From Rhizophagus prolifer (Eukaryota; Glomeromycota; Glomeromycetes; Glomerales; Glomeraceae), in NCBI GenBank assembly GCA_019425655.1, contig NQWY01033934.1, positions 124,001 to 188,000 of the forward strand: a DNA stretch of 64,000 nucleotides, written 5' to 3'. The position numbers and the translations under genes are program-made. The notes beneath the pieces were generated by a model. That model worked only from the letters and a program-made list of their open reading frames with translations. It did not search any database and had not been told where the DNA came from. Positions 45,750 to 55,356 of the stretch are shown piece by piece (position 1 is the stretch's first letter; every line of letters starts with the position of its first letter).

Positions 45750-46559
45750 TTAAGGCAGTATTTCTGGGTTCTGAATTAAAATTTCATGCCAAAGTGGAAG
45801 CAATGGTGAGTTCAGCTGATTACAGTAAATATAGAAGCCGACTGTTAATAAGAGTCCTCCCATTAGACCCAAAAATTTTAAGGTCGTACTAAGTTTAGTA
45901 CGGTAACTTAAATACCAAATCAGCGCGAGTAATGCACCCATAATCATACCGCCAACATGTGCAGCATTATTGATACCTGTGGCAACCAGACCGAATATAA
46001 GGTTAATCGCCATAATCATTAATAATGCTTTTTTATCGAGTATATAGGCTTGATGAGGTAGAGGAGGAAATAATGAAAGGACAGTTAAAGCTGCACCTAA
46101 TCCCATCACAGCACCAGAGGCTCCAGCACTTACATGAGGGAGCAAGCTTTGGTCAAAATGTTGTAGTAATTCATGTCCATTTTGAATATTGATATAGCTA
46201 CTTAAAAGGCTACCAAACAGGCCAGCAAGCAAATATAGGCCGATAAAATATAAACGACCAAATAAAGCTTCAGCGACATTACCGAAAATATATAGGGCCC
46301 ACATGTTAAGCATAAGGTGAATGATACCAAAGTGAAAAAACATGCTGGTAAATAAACGTTCGGGCTGTCCAGAAAAAGTAAGTGGTGTAAAATCTGCACC
46401 CCAGTGAAGAGCATCTTTTATGGCTGGGTCGCTAATGTCGACTCCAGATATAATTTGCCAGATGAACAAACCTACATTGATTGAGATCAGTAGGGCCGTC
46501 AGCCACCATGCTTGTACATTGAGTTTACGATTAATGTGCGGAGGCTGAGATTGAGTCAT
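45750..46559 (-). CDS. Rhomboid intramembrane serine protease (second)
   Basis: Rhomboid of 269 residues. Catalytic Ser is S148 in GASGAVMG, His is H201 in NNAAHVGG; FHFGIIHLMLNMWALY is the L1 region. Longer than the rhomboid at 35129 because of an N-terminal cytosolic stretch and a loop before the active-site helix. Substrate unknown. Convergent with the ABC permease gene with a single base between stop codons, and no terminator visible. Confidence 0.88.
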   Translation of the reverse strand: MTQSQPPHINRKLNVQAWWLTALLISINVGLFIWQIISGVDISDPAIKDALHWGADFTPLTFSGQPERLFTSMFFHFGIIHLMLNMWALYIFGNVAEALFGRLYFIGLYLLAGLFGSLLSSYINIQNGHELLQHFDQSLLPHVSAGASGAVMGLGAALTVLSLFPPLPHQAYILDKKALLMIMAINLIFGLVATGINNAAHVGGMIMGALLALIWYLSYRTKLSTTLKFLGLMGGLLLTVGFYIYCNQLNSPLLPLWHEILIQNPEILP

Positions 46560-46635
46560 GCTATGCTTTTGTTATATATGAACATGCTTTACAGCTTAAC
46601 ATGAAAAAAGTTGAATACAGGAGATTGGGACGAAC

Positions 46636-47313
46636 ATGAAAGCTTTTATTGTTCGCGTGTTGTTAATTTTTATTGGTGCAATTCTCCTAATTCAGCTTTG
46701 GATTTTCTCAAGTTTAGTTTGGTGGCGTACTCATGAAGTTGATACTACCATGTTCATGCGAATTGATTATTGGTCAGATACATCTCGGCCGATCATTCAT
46801 GAATGGCTCGACTATGATGATATAAGCGATAATTTCAAACATGCAATTTTAGCCGGTGAAGATGCAAAGTTTATCCACCATCATGGCTTTGACTGGGATG
46901 GTATTCGTTTTGCGCTAGAGCGTAATAACGAAGAGGGCGAAGTGGTTGCTGGTGGTTCCACTGTGTCTCAACAACTTTCAAAGAACTTGTTCTTATACAA
47001 TAAGCGATCATTTATTCGCAAAGGCCAAGAAACAGTGGCGACATGGATGATGGAGCGTATGTGGTCAAAACGTCGAATTCTTGAGGTCTATATGAACTCT
47101 GTTGAATTTGGGAAACATTTATATGGTGTTGAAGCTGCTGCCCAATATTATTATGGTAAAAGTGCTAAAAACCTAACACGCGAACAAGCTGCTTTTTTAG
47201 CCGCGTTATTGCCTGATCCAAAATATTATCAAGATCACCGTAATGATCATAAACTACAATATCGAAAGCGCGTTATTTTACGTTATATGAATAGCACCCA
47301 GATTCCTGAATAA
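46636..47313 (+). CDS. mtgA: Monofunctional peptidoglycan transglycosylase
   Basis: Polymerises lipid II glycan strands. The 225-residue protein has one N-terminal membrane helix ([20 protein letters not shown]) and the GT51 domain: catalytic E75 in [29 protein letters not shown], then [15 protein letters not shown]. No penicillin-binding domain follows. It lies upstream of ppk as I recall from Acinetobacter ADP1. GGAGATTGGGACGAAC precedes the ATG. Confidence 0.94.
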   Translation: MKAFIVRVLLIFIGAILLIQLWIFSSLVWWRTHEVDTTMFMRIDYWSDTSRPIIHEWLDYDDISDNFKHAILAGEDAKFIHHHGFDWDGIRFALERNNEEGEVVAGGSTVSQQLSKNLFLYNKRSFIRKGQETVATWMMERMWSKRRILEVYMNSVEFGKHLYGVEAAAQYYYGKSAKNLTREQAAFLAALLPDPKYYQDHRNDHKLQYRKRVILRYMNSTQIPE

Positions 47314-47354
47314 CTCTGTCTTAAAGATGTGTTATTTTTTTAGTTTTTATCAAA

Positions 47355-47386
47355 TTGACATAATTTTGCAGCATACTATTTTGCAG
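47355..47386 (+). promoter_or_regulatory. Promoter with repeated element before ppk
   Basis: TTGACA (47355-47360), 16-base spacer, TATTTT (47377-47382). The 9-base sequence ATTTTGCAG occurs twice, at 47363-47371 and 47378-47386, 15 bases apart, within the spacer and over the -10. No clear Pho box, though the ADP1 gene is reported as induced by phosphate starvation. Confidence 0.5.
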
Positions 47387-47417
47387 AGATTTTGGTTGGA
47401 AAGAGATTAAGTTAGAC

Positions 47418-49496
47418 ATGAATACAGCGATTACAGCAACGACCCCAACAGAATATAGTTATAACGACCGCTATATTAATCGTGAATTGTCTATTCTTGA
47501 CTTTCATTTGCGCGTATTGGAACAGGCAGTCGACCCTTTACATCCATTACTTGAACGAATGAATTTCTTGCTTATTTTTTCACGTAATTTAGATGAGTTT
47601 TTTGAAATTCGTGTAGCTGGTGTCATGGAGCAATATGCTCTAGGCAATGAAAGTCGAAGTCCAGATGGTTTAACGCCAAGACAAGTCTTACAAAAAATCT
47701 CTGAGACTGCTCATGCTGCAATTGAACGTCAATATCGTATTTTAAATGAAGAAATCTTGCCTAAACTCCGTGAAGAAGACATTTGTTTCTTGCGTCGTGG
47801 GGAGTTAACACCAGCTCAATCAGCTTGGGTTAAAAAATATTTTCAGGAACAAGTTGCGCCTGTTCTAACACCAATTAGTCTAGATCCAGCTCATCCATTT
47901 CCGCGTTTAGTCAATAAAAGCCTGAACTTTATTGTGACCTTAGAAGGTAAAGATGCATTTGGTCGTCAAATTGATTTAGCCGTTGTACCAGCACCACGCT
48001 CATTGCCTCGGGTTGTACGATTACCAGATGAGTTGACAGGCGGTAAAGAGCATCATGTCATGCTGTCTGCCATTATTCATGAACATGTATCAGACTTGTT
48101 CCCAGGCATGACAGCAACGGGTTGTTACCAATTCCGTGTAACCCGTAATGCCGATTTGGCGCTTAATGAAGACGTTGAAGATTTAGCTAAAGCTTTAAAA
48201 GGTGAGTTAAGTTCACGCCGATTTGGTCGTGCAGTTCGCTTAGAAGTGACTCATAACTGTCCACAGCATATTTATGAATATTTATTAGAAGAATTCGATT
48301 TAACCGATGAGCAACTATACAAAGTTGATGGTCCTGTAAACTTGGCTCGTCTGGTTTCAAACTTTAAACGTCCTCATTTGCGTTATGACTCGCATACACC
48401 GGTCGTACCAAAAGTATTTAAAAAGACTGAGAGTATTTTCTCGGCTATGCAAAAGCAGGATATTTTGCTTCATCACCCATTTGAATCTTTTGCTCCAGTT
48501 ATTCAGTTACTCCGCGAAGCAGCACGTGATCCACAAGTACTTGCAATTAAACAAACGCTTTACCGTAGTGGTGTTGATTCGGAAATTGTACAAGTCTTGG
48601 CTGAAGCTGCACGTAATGGAAAAGAAGTAACGGCAGTTATTGAGTTACGTGCCCGTTTTGATGAAGAATCAAACATTGAAGTGGCAAATGTGCTTCAAGA
48701 AGCAGGAGCGGTAGTCGTTTATGGCATTGTGGGTTATAAAACGCATGCCAAAATGATTATGGTAGTACGCCGTGAAAATAATAAATTGGTACGTTATGTT
48801 CATTTAGGAACAGGTAACTACCATGCGATGAATGCCCGTATTTATACCGATTATGGTCTTATGACGACCGATAAAGACTTATGTGAAGACGTACATCGTA
48901 TCTTCCAAGAGTTAACAGGTATGGGCAAAATGGCAAAACTGAAAAAGTTGCTCCATGCACCTTTTACTTTGCATGCTCAGCTCATCAACTTTATTGATGA
49001 AGAAATTGCAAATGCAAAGGCTGGTCGTAAAGCCCAAATTATTGTGAAAGTAAATGCTTTAACTGAAGTTCAATTAATCAATAAATTGTATGAAGCTTCT
49101 CAAGCAGGGGTGCAGGTAGATCTCATTATTCGTTCTATTTGCTGCTTACGTCCAGGATTACCGAATTTATCGGAAAACATTCGAGTACGTTCAATCGTAG
49201 GGCGCTTCCTTGAGCATACGCGTGTTTATTACTTTAGTAATAACGGCGATGCACGTATTTACTGTTCAAGTGCAGACTGGATGGATCGTAACCTATTTAA
49301 TCGTGTTGAAGCATGTTTCCCAATTGAAGACCCAGCATTGAAGAAACGAATTTATCAACAAGGTCTTCTTAATTATTTGCAAGATAATCAGCAAGCTTGG
49401 TTATTACAAGGTGATGGTACTTGGGTTCGTGCCCAACCTGCTGAAGGTGAAAAATTGCATAATGCTCAAAGGGAATTATTAGAAACATTTAAATAA
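47418..49496 (+). CDS. ppk: Polyphosphate kinase 1
   Basis: Makes polyphosphate from ATP, reversibly. The 692-residue protein has the PPK1 layout: N domain ([17 protein letters not shown]), head domain, then two PLD-like domains with the phosphorylated His in GYKTHAKM and [12 protein letters not shown], and the C-terminal [23 protein letters not shown]. Full length. Separated from mtgA by 104 bases holding its own promoter, and closed by a strong terminator. Confidence 0.95.
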   Translation: MNTAITATTPTEYSYNDRYINRELSILDFHLRVLEQAVDPLHPLLERMNFLLIFSRNLDEFFEIRVAGVMEQYALGNESRSPDGLTPRQVLQKISETAHAAIERQYRILNEEILPKLREEDICFLRRGELTPAQSAWVKKYFQEQVAPVLTPISLDPAHPFPRLVNKSLNFIVTLEGKDAFGRQIDLAVVPAPRSLPRVVRLPDELTGGKEHHVMLSAIIHEHVSDLFPGMTATGCYQFRVTRNADLALNEDVEDLAKALKGELSSRRFGRAVRLEVTHNCPQHIYEYLLEEFDLTDEQLYKVDGPVNLARLVSNFKRPHLRYDSHTPVVPKVFKKTESIFSAMQKQDILLHHPFESFAPVIQLLREAARDPQVLAIKQTLYRSGVDSEIVQVLAEAARNGKEVTAVIELRARFDEESNIEVANVLQEAGAVVVYGIVGYKTHAKMIMVVRRENNKLVRYVHLGTGNYHAMNARIYTDYGLMTTDKDLCEDVHRIFQELTGMGKMAKLKKLLHAPFTLHAQLINFIDEEIANAKAGRKAQIIVKVNALTEVQLINKLYEASQAGVQVDLIIRSICCLRPGLPNLSENIRVRSIVGRFLEHTRVYYFSNNGDARIYCSSADWMDRNLFNRVEACFPIEDPALKKRIYQQGLLNYLQDNQQAWLLQGDGTWVRAQPAEGEKLHNAQRELLETFK

Positions 49497-49509
49497 AACT
49501 TAATATTAG

Positions 49510-49537
49510 AAAACCGACTTTATGTCGGTTTTTTTAA
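49510..49537 (+). terminator. Terminator after ppk
   Basis: AAAACCGAC, loop TTTAT, GTCGGTTTTTTT. Confidence 0.9.
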
Positions 49538-49734
49538 TTATATGAAATTCAAAGTATTTTAGTCTGAATACTTAAATGGTTGCAGGATATACAATAATAA
49601 TTTGAATTAACGCAAGATGTTTAAAAAATATGTGATTCTTTGCATAAAACTTTGAATATTAAAAATATACAAATCACGAGAAATCTACTTTAATACGCCG
49701 CATTAAATATACTTAACTTTGGTAAGTGAATAAT

Positions 49735-50325
49735 ATGCAATGCTTTATTAAAAGTTTATTTATTAGAATATTTTTAGGGGTAATGCCAGTGACTGCTTAT
49801 GCAGATCAAAAGTGCTATGGAGATATTATTGTATTTCATAAATATGATGATCAAATGATATATCCCTATTTTTTACAGCCGCCTAGAGAAAAAAATAAGA
49901 AGAATGAAATACAAAATAAATCTATAAGCATTCAAAAAAGAAAAACGACTCAAGATGAGCAGTTAGCACAAAAGAAGGCCGAAGAGACTCAATCAAAAAA
50001 AATAGAAGAAAAGAAAACTCTTGAGAATAAAAAACAGCTTGATGCAGCAGTGGCTAAAGAAATTTTAGAAAATGGTGAAAAAAAATGGATGGTACAAGTT
50101 GCATTAGCGCCTAATCAAAATAAAGCAAATATGCTCCAGTCACAATTGCACGCTAAAGGATATAAGGTTGTGACTAGTCCAACTACAAAAGGAATACGGG
50201 TCATGATAGATCCAGCCAATGATTATGCGATTGCACAAATCATTCGAGAAAAAATCATTTCAGATGAGAATTTAGATTTGAAATCAGCTTGGGTTTTCAA
50301 ATGGGCATCTTTAACAGCGCAGTAA
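49735..50325 (+). CDS. Exported SPOR-domain protein
   Basis: Protein of 196 residues with a signal peptide (FIKSLFIRIFLGVMPVTAYA), a Lys/Glu/Gln-rich coiled linker (about 50-110, with QAQKKAEETQ-like repeats) and a C-terminal SPOR domain (KKWMVQVALAPNQNKANMLQ, then GIRVMIDPANDYAIAQIIREK). SPOR domains bind denuded glycan strands at the septum, so a role in division or cell-wall remodelling is likely. The ATG at 49735 is chosen over a GTG at 49726. It is convergent with oxyR across a shared terminator. Confidence 0.8.
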   Translation: MQCFIKSLFIRIFLGVMPVTAYADQKCYGDIIVFHKYDDQMIYPYFLQPPREKNKKNEIQNKSISIQKRKTTQDEQLAQKKAEETQSKKIEEKKTLENKKQLDAAVAKEILENGEKKWMVQVALAPNQNKANMLQSQLHAKGYKVVTSPTTKGIRVMIDPANDYAIAQIIREKIISDENLDLKSAWVFKWASLTAQ

Positions 50326-50328
50326 AAG

Positions 50329-50357
50329 AAAAAGGAGTCCGAAGACTCCTTTTTTTA
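50329..50357. terminator. Bidirectional terminator between SPOR gene and oxyR
   Basis: AAAAAGGAGTC, loop CGAA, GACTCCTTTTTTT; overlaps the stop of oxyR. Confidence 0.9.
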
Positions 50358-51263
50358 TTCATGTAAATTTGTTGTGATTTTCTGCATGATTTGCAGGAGT
50401 ACATCAAATTCGCTTTGTAGTGGTGTACTTTTACGTGTAACGAGTGCCAGAGTACGACTTGGTGCATCTTCAATTGGTTTTGCAGTAATCTGATCATTAA
50501 ACTTGATCATACTATTTTCAATTGCGATTTCTGGTAAAAGCGTAAAACCTAAATTAGAAGACACCATCTCAACTAAGGTAGGTAATGAACTTGCTTTTAA
50601 ACGGTTATCGTTTTTACGCTCACCAATTGGACACGCACTTAATACGTGGTCACGTAAGCAATGGCCTTCTTCAAGTAAAATCAGTCGTGACAAATCGAGG
50701 TCATCTAGAGAGTTTGCTTGAAGCGCATTTGTATCTTGTTTACTGCAAACGAGATACAAATTTTCTTTTGAAATTTCAGCTACTTTTAGACTTCTTGTGT
50801 CAAAAGGTAGTGCAAGAACGATCATGTCCAAATTACCATGCTCTAATCGCTCTACAATTTTCTCGCTTTGAGCTTCATGTAAATGCAACTGAATTTTTGG
50901 TAATTGGTGATGCACTTCATCAAGTAACCGTGTCAGGATAAAAGGTGCAATGGTTGGAATAACACCCAAATGAAGATCACCAGTTAATGGTTCACTCATT
51001 TCACGGCTTAAACGCATTAAATCCTGAGCATCTGCTAGCAATACACGGGCTCGAGCAACGACTTGCTCACCTAATGGCGTTAAACGCACATTCTGACGGT
51101 CACGTTCAACCAGAACGCCACCTAGTAGCCTTTCTAGCTCCATAATGCCGCCCGATAAAGTCGATTGGGTAACAAAAGAGCGACGTGCTGCTTCAGTAAA
51201 ATGCAAAGTTTCCGACAACGTAACTAAATATGATAGCTGTCTTAATGAGGGTAATGCAGCCAT
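50355..51263 (-). CDS. oxyR: Hydrogen peroxide sensor-regulator OxyR
   Basis: LysR-type activator of 302 residues: N-terminal helix-turn-helix (HFTEAARRSFVTQSTLSGGI) and a C-terminal sensing domain with C202 and C211 in GHCLRDHVLSAC, spaced nine apart exactly as the redox pair C199/C208 of E. coli OxyR. Senses peroxide by disulfide formation. Downstream of rubA-rubB-estB on the same strand, 6 bases from estB, the order known from Acinetobacter ADP1. Confidence 0.96.
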   Translation of the reverse strand: MAALPSLRQLSYLVTLSETLHFTEAARRSFVTQSTLSGGIMELERLLGGVLVERDRQNVRLTPLGEQVVARARVLLADAQDLMRLSREMSEPLTGDLHLGVIPTIAPFILTRLLDEVHHQLPKIQLHLHEAQSEKIVERLEHGNLDMIVLALPFDTRSLKVAEISKENLYLVCSKQDTNALQANSLDDLDLSRLILLEEGHCLRDHVLSACPIGERKNDNRLKASSLPTLVEMVSSNLGFTLLPEIAIENSMIKFNDQITAKPIEDAPSRTLALVTRKSTPLQSEFDVLLQIMQKITTNLHE

Positions 51264-51269
51264 AGTGTC

Positions 51270-52223
51270 CTAGTATGATGATTTAAAATGATGCGCAAAT
51301 AAACCGCTAAGCTGTGGAATAAAATGGGCAGGGATATCATGCCCCATTCCATCAATTAATTCAAACTTAGCACCGGAAATTGCTTTTGCAACAGCCTTAC
51401 CGTGGCTCGGTGGAAGTAAGCGATCACGAGAGCCATGTAAGACTATTGTGGGTTGCTTAATTTCACGGTCCAGTTGCAGTAAGGAACCTGTACATAATAT
51501 TGCTAAAAACTGTTGAAGTACACCAGCAGGATAATAGCTACGTTGATAAAGTTTTCGTGCGGTTTGAACGGCTTCAATATGGTTAATATAACCAGGAGAA
51601 CCAATTAACTGGAATAATTTTAAGCTGTGATTAACAATCCCTTCTTCATCACGTGATTCTGGTTTGCCAATCAAACTTAAAAGTTGTTTAGGAAACGGTG
51701 GGGGTAAAAACGGTTGATTGTTACTTGTAAACATCAAACCTAACTTTTCTACTTTTTCTGGATATTTTGCAGCAAGAATTTGGGCAATCATACCGCCCAT
51801 TGATGCACCGACTACATGAGTCTTACTTACGCCTAAACGGTCAAGAAGCATCGAGACGTCGTCAGCCATATCATACAATGTATAAGGTGCGCCCTGATTA
51901 CTTAACCCTAAAGCAAAACGTCCCATCAACTTCATGGTATTTAAACGTTTACCCTGATGACGAACTTTTGAAGAAAGGCCAATATCACGGTTATCAAAAC
52001 GAATAACACGAAAACCTTGATCAATGAGCGATTTACAGAAAAAGTCCGGCCAAAATAGCATTTGAGCACCTAAGCCCATAATCAGCAAAATGGTCGGGTG
52101 TTCTGGTTTTCCACCTACTTCTACATGCAATTCAATACCGTTGCCTAAGTTGACTTTGGTTTCCTGCATAAAAGGAGTGTAGGGTGAAATACTAAATTGT
52201 AAGGCGCTATTCATGTTATTCAT
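51270..52223 (-). CDS. estB: Alpha/beta-hydrolase esterase (EstB)
   Basis: Esterase of 317 residues: LIMGLGAQMLFW oxyanion region, nucleophile elbow GASMGGMIAQ, acidic residue in HGSRDRLLPP, catalytic His in DGMGHDIPAHF. No signal peptide. Between rubB and oxyR, as for estB in Acinetobacter ADP1. Natural substrate is unknown; a link to alkane oxidation is suggested only by the neighbours. The start may be 52223 or 52214; the latter has a better distance to AAGG. Confidence 0.88.
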   Translation of the reverse strand: MNNMNSALQFSISPYTPFMQETKVNLGNGIELHVEVGGKPEHPTILLIMGLGAQMLFWPDFFCKSLIDQGFRVIRFDNRDIGLSSKVRHQGKRLNTMKLMGRFALGLSNQGAPYTLYDMADDVSMLLDRLGVSKTHVVGASMGGMIAQILAAKYPEKVEKLGLMFTSNNQPFLPPPFPKQLLSLIGKPESRDEEGIVNHSLKLFQLIGSPGYINHIEAVQTARKLYQRSYYPAGVLQQFLAILCTGSLLQLDREIKQPTIVLHGSRDRLLPPSHGKAVAKAISGAKFELIDGMGHDIPAHFIPQLSGLFAHHFKSSY

Positions 52224-52266
52224 ACCTTAAAGGAATACTCTTTAACGAGTATTCCTAATTTAAACT

Positions 52267-53448
52267 TTATGCTTGGGCAGGAATAAGATCTGGAACAAGC
52301 TTAGTTAAAGTTAAACGTTGCTTGCCTGCTGTCGCACCTAACAATACGAAACCACGTAATGTTCCATCATTATCAAGTGCTTTGGCAAGCATACCATCGT
52401 CGAATTCTTCAGTTTCCCAATTTACATCGACATCAACTGGTGCCGGTAAAACTGTAAGTGGTACAGCCGGGGTTTTTACCGCAACTGGCATTGCAGGGTA
52501 ATGTACATTTGTCTGTTGGCCGCTTAATGTTTTTGCTAGAGCACGCGCTTGCTGCATAATTGGCATTACATAAGGAAGCAGGGTACCGTTCACTTCTGCA
52601 CAGTCACCAATCGCATAAATATCTGCTTGATTCGTTTCAAGCAAGCTATTGGTAATTACACCACGGCTGGTTTGAATATTTGCGCTTTGAGCAAGAGAAA
52701 TATTTGGTTGCAGGCCGATTGCTGAAAGTACGATATCAGCAACTAAAGTTTGACCATTTGCTAATGTAACTGCGTAATCTTCCCCGTTATTGATTTTACT
52801 TACTTTTTCAACGGTTGTGCCTAATGCAAATTTAACCCCAGCTTCTTCAAGATTTTCTTGGAAAGCTGAAGCAATGTGTGACGGTAATAAACGACCCAAT
52901 GGTTGAGGCGCTAAATCAATTACCGTTACATCATATTCACTATGAAGTAAGTCATTGGCAAATTCACAACCAATTAAACCAGCACCCAAAATTACAACAC
53001 GTTTATCTTTACGTTGAGCAAGGTTTTCGCGGAAGGTACGATAGTCAATTAGTGAGTTCACTACATGAATGTCATCACTGCCATCTCCTGCAATTGCAAG
53101 ACGAATCGGGTTGGCACCAATAGCCAAAATTAATTTTGAATAGGGTTGTTGAGAAACAACACCATCTTTTTCCAGAACAAGCTCATGACGCTCAGCTAAA
53201 ATTTCTTTCACCCATGTAAAAGGTTCAATACGCATATTGAGCTGTGCACTCATTTTTGCGGCATCACCTAACGGAATTTGCTCTGGTGCTTTTTTACCTG
53301 CAAAGGCATTAGATAACGTTGGTTTTGCATAGTTCACCGCATCATCCGCACAAATCATCACAAGTTCTTGCTCTGGGTTAAGCTTACGGAACTCACGTGC
53401 TAAGGTATAACCCGCCATGCCTGATCCGATAATGACGATTGGATGCAT
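52267..53448 (-). CDS. rubB: Rubredoxin reductase
   Basis: FAD flavoprotein of 393 residues that passes electrons from NADH to rubredoxin, mainly for alkane hydroxylase. FAD motif GSGMAGYTLA at the start, NAD motif GAGLIGCEFAND mid-protein, and the second FAD contact DIYAIGDCAE. GGAG stands 8 bases before the start. It follows rubA after 92 bases that contain a terminator-like hairpin. Confidence 0.94.
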   Translation of the reverse strand: MHPIVIIGSGMAGYTLAREFRKLNPEQELVMICADDAVNYAKPTLSNAFAGKKAPEQIPLGDAAKMSAQLNMRIEPFTWVKEILAERHELVLEKDGVVSQQPYSKLILAIGANPIRLAIAGDGSDDIHVVNSLIDYRTFRENLAQRKDKRVVILGAGLIGCEFANDLLHSEYDVTVIDLAPQPLGRLLPSHIASAFQENLEEAGVKFALGTTVEKVSKINNGEDYAVTLANGQTLVADIVLSAIGLQPNISLAQSANIQTSRGVITNSLLETNQADIYAIGDCAEVNGTLLPYVMPIMQQARALAKTLSGQQTNVHYPAMPVAVKTPAVPLTVLPAPVDVDVNWETEEFDDGMLAKALDNDGTLRGFVLLGATAGKQRLTLTKLVPDLIPAQA

Positions 53449-53502
53449 TTTTTTCTCCAGAATTAGAATTGTTCATTTAATACGGTGATTGGTGATATAT
53501 AA

Positions 53503-53536
53503 AAAAGACCATGTAAATCATGGCCTTTTCATTTAA
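53503..53536 (-). terminator. Hairpin between rubA and rubB
   Basis: Read on the minus strand: GAAAAGGCCATG, loop ATTTA, CATGGTCTTTTTT, with one G-T pair and a T-run. It lies inside the operon, so it should work as a partial terminator that lowers rubB relative to rubA. Confidence 0.7.
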
Positions 53537-53540
53537 GACA

Positions 53541-53705
53541 TTAGATTTCGATCATTTCAAAGTCAGCTTTTGAAACGCCACAATCAGGGCAAGTCCAATC
53601 ATCAGGGATATCTTCCCATTTTGTTCCAGCTGCAATGCCGTCTTGTGGCCAACCTTCTGCTTCATCGTAAATCCATCCACAAACGATACATTGATATTTT
53701 TTCAT
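53541..53705 (-). CDS. rubA: Rubredoxin
   Basis: One-iron electron carrier of 54 residues with the two CxxCG-type pairs C6/C9 and C39/C42 that hold the iron, and WIYDEAEG and [12 protein letters not shown] around them. It hands electrons from RubB to alkane hydroxylase. The ATG at 53705 fits the family length; the frame is open ten codons further upstream. Confidence 0.96.
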   Translation of the reverse strand: MKKYQCIVCGWIYDEAEGWPQDGIAAGTKWEDIPDDWTCPDCGVSKADFEMIEI

Positions 53706-54147
53706 GAGACTCTCCGCACTGATAAGTTTGCTCAAAGCTGCCTTTCAGTAAAACTATTCCATCTATTAATAATGTAACTACGATCCGTTCAATAATAACT
53801 AATGTAGCTTTGATCGGGTATCAAATTTTTACGCAGTTCTACATTTAAAGTAAAGCACATAAGGGAGTTTAATCATTCGTAAGCAAAGATGAATGGCATA
53901 TCGAGACAAATAACTGGTTATTTAGGCAAAACTTCAACATAAACACATAATAAATCATATTTTTTTATTCACTTATTAATCTAATAAGGTTTTAAGTGAT
54001 ATGAAGGGTTACAAAAAGAACAAAGCATTTATATAAATAAAGTTCTTAAAAACATAAGCTGATTAATAAATAGACAGATAAATTGATATTTATATAAAGC
54101 GATAAAGTTTGTTGAATACTTGAGTAACAGAGATAAGGAAGTTGAGT
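53706..54147. other. Gene-free region upstream of rubA
   Basis: About 440 bases, AT-rich, without a convincing ORF. It holds the rubA promoter, a pair of direct repeats (listed separately) and, near its right end, the ribosome site AAGGAAG of the SRPBCC gene. Two long A/T stretches (53950-54110) have no recognisable structure. Confidence 0.55.
53771..53817. repeat. Two direct repeats upstream of rubA
   Basis: AATGTAACTACGATCCG (53771-53787) and AATGTAGCTTTGATCGG (53801-53817) agree at 13 of 17 positions, and start 30 bases apart, close to three helical turns. They lie 66-112 bases before rubA and look like two sites for one regulator. Confidence 0.5.
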
Positions 54148-54588
54148 ATGGAAATTCTAGTATATGAAGTAGAGATTAACGCGCCTATAGAAAAAGTATG
54201 GAACGTACTCTGGAATAGCGAGACATATAATGCGTGGACGAAATTCTTTGCGCTGGATTCTTCAATGCGCACTGACTGGAAAATTGGTGGTAAAACATAT
54301 TTTCTAGACGGAGAAGGAAATGGAATGGTTTCGACCATTGAAGAAATGAACAAGCCTGAAGTGCTAATTTTTAAACATTTAGGAATGATTAAAGAGGGTA
54401 AGGAAGACTTAGAAAGTGAAGAGGTGAAGGGCTGGAGTGGTTCGCTAGAAAAATATTTTTTAAGCCAAAATGGGAATACTACAACTTTAAAAGTTGAATT
54501 GGCCACCTTACCTGAATATATCGGTATGTTAAAAAGTGGCTTTATTCAAGGTTTTGAGGTTGTCAAACATATTGCTGAAGGGAGCTAG
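54148..54588 (+). CDS. SRPBCC (AHSA1-like) domain protein
   Basis: Single-domain helix-grip protein of 146 residues (IEKVWNVLWNSETYNAWTKFF, then DWKIGGKTYFLDGEGNGMVSTIEEM, TTLKVELATLPEYIGMLKSG, and the final helix QGFEVVKHIAE). The fold binds hydrophobic ligands in a large cavity; the AHSA1 branch includes activators of Hsp90 but many members have no known role. ATG 54148 has AAGGAA upstream. It overlaps the convergent esterase gene by 4 bases at the 3' end. Confidence 0.8.
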   Translation: MEILVYEVEINAPIEKVWNVLWNSETYNAWTKFFALDSSMRTDWKIGGKTYFLDGEGNGMVSTIEEMNKPEVLIFKHLGMIKEGKEDLESEEVKGWSGSLEKYFLSQNGNTTTLKVELATLPEYIGMLKSGFIQGFEVVKHIAEGS

Positions 54589-55100
54589 TTCATCTTACTC
54601 AGTTCGTTGTTTAGGCAAAGTATTTTTTTATGAATTTTAGAAATCAGATCATTGAGACGAGAAGGATAAGCAAGACGATGATGGCCTCCGTCATATGTTT
54701 CTACTGTCATATAAGGTGAAAGCTTTTCCTGTACTTGATACATATCAAGTTGCTCGTCTCCTAACTCTAAATAAGCCATTTTAGGATGAGAGTGATCAAG
54801 ATCCTCATCACAAAGGTGAGGGTAATCATTACGAAAACTAGGATTAAGGCTTGGGTTAGCAACAATCACCGCTAATTTATGTTGAGCGGCTGTTTTCAAT
54901 GCCCAGTAGCCGCCAAGACTATGTCCAACCAATAAGTCAGGTTTAATTGTTTCGATCGCTTGGTGATAAAAATCTTTAACTGAAGAGTAGCTTAGGTTTC
55001 GATAATCAACATCAATACAAAATTTTTCAGGATGCAAGATGGCATGGAACTTTGTTGATTCACGAGAAGAATCCAAGCCATGTAAAAATAGAATTTTCAT
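54585..55100 (-). CDS. YqiA/YcfP-type esterase
   Basis: Small alpha/beta-hydrolase of 171 residues: FLHGLDSSRES, nucleophile elbow GHSLGGYWAL, NPSLNPSFR (a YqiA-family mark) and the final catalytic GGHHRLAYP. Family members are cytosolic acyl-esterases of unclear role. Convergent 4-base overlap with the SRPBCC gene; the upstream side is divergent from lysS. Confidence 0.82.
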   Translation of the reverse strand: MKILFLHGLDSSRESTKFHAILHPEKFCIDVDYRNLSYSSVKDFYHQAIETIKPDLLVGHSLGGYWALKTAAQHKLAVIVANPSLNPSFRNDYPHLCDEDLDHSHPKMAYLELGDEQLDMYQVQEKLSPYMTVETYDGGHHRLAYPSRLNDLISKIHKKILCLNNELSKMN

Positions 55101-55129
55101 TATTTACTACACAATCTCATGGATAAAAT

Positions 55130-55150
55130 AAAAGGCAAAAAAAGCCTTTT
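55130..55150. terminator. Isolated hairpin upstream of both yqiA-like gene and lysS
   Basis: AAAAGGC, seven A, GCCTTTT. Terminator-shaped but placed between two divergent genes, so it ends no known transcript; may be a relic or part of the leader of the minus-strand gene. Confidence 0.4.
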
Positions 55151-55356
55151 AATATCGAGGTCATTTGGATTTTTTTATATTTTACTTAAAGCAAAAAAAA
55201 ATGATCTTAGCGATTGGTCTAAGTAATTTTCGTCATTGAATACTGATTTAGTGTGAGTGGTTTGACTTTTTTCATTTTTGTTTTGTTGAAATCTTTCGAA
55301 AAACTCCCGCAATCTGTTAGGATATAGCACTTAATTTTTACTTAATCGAGGCAGAG

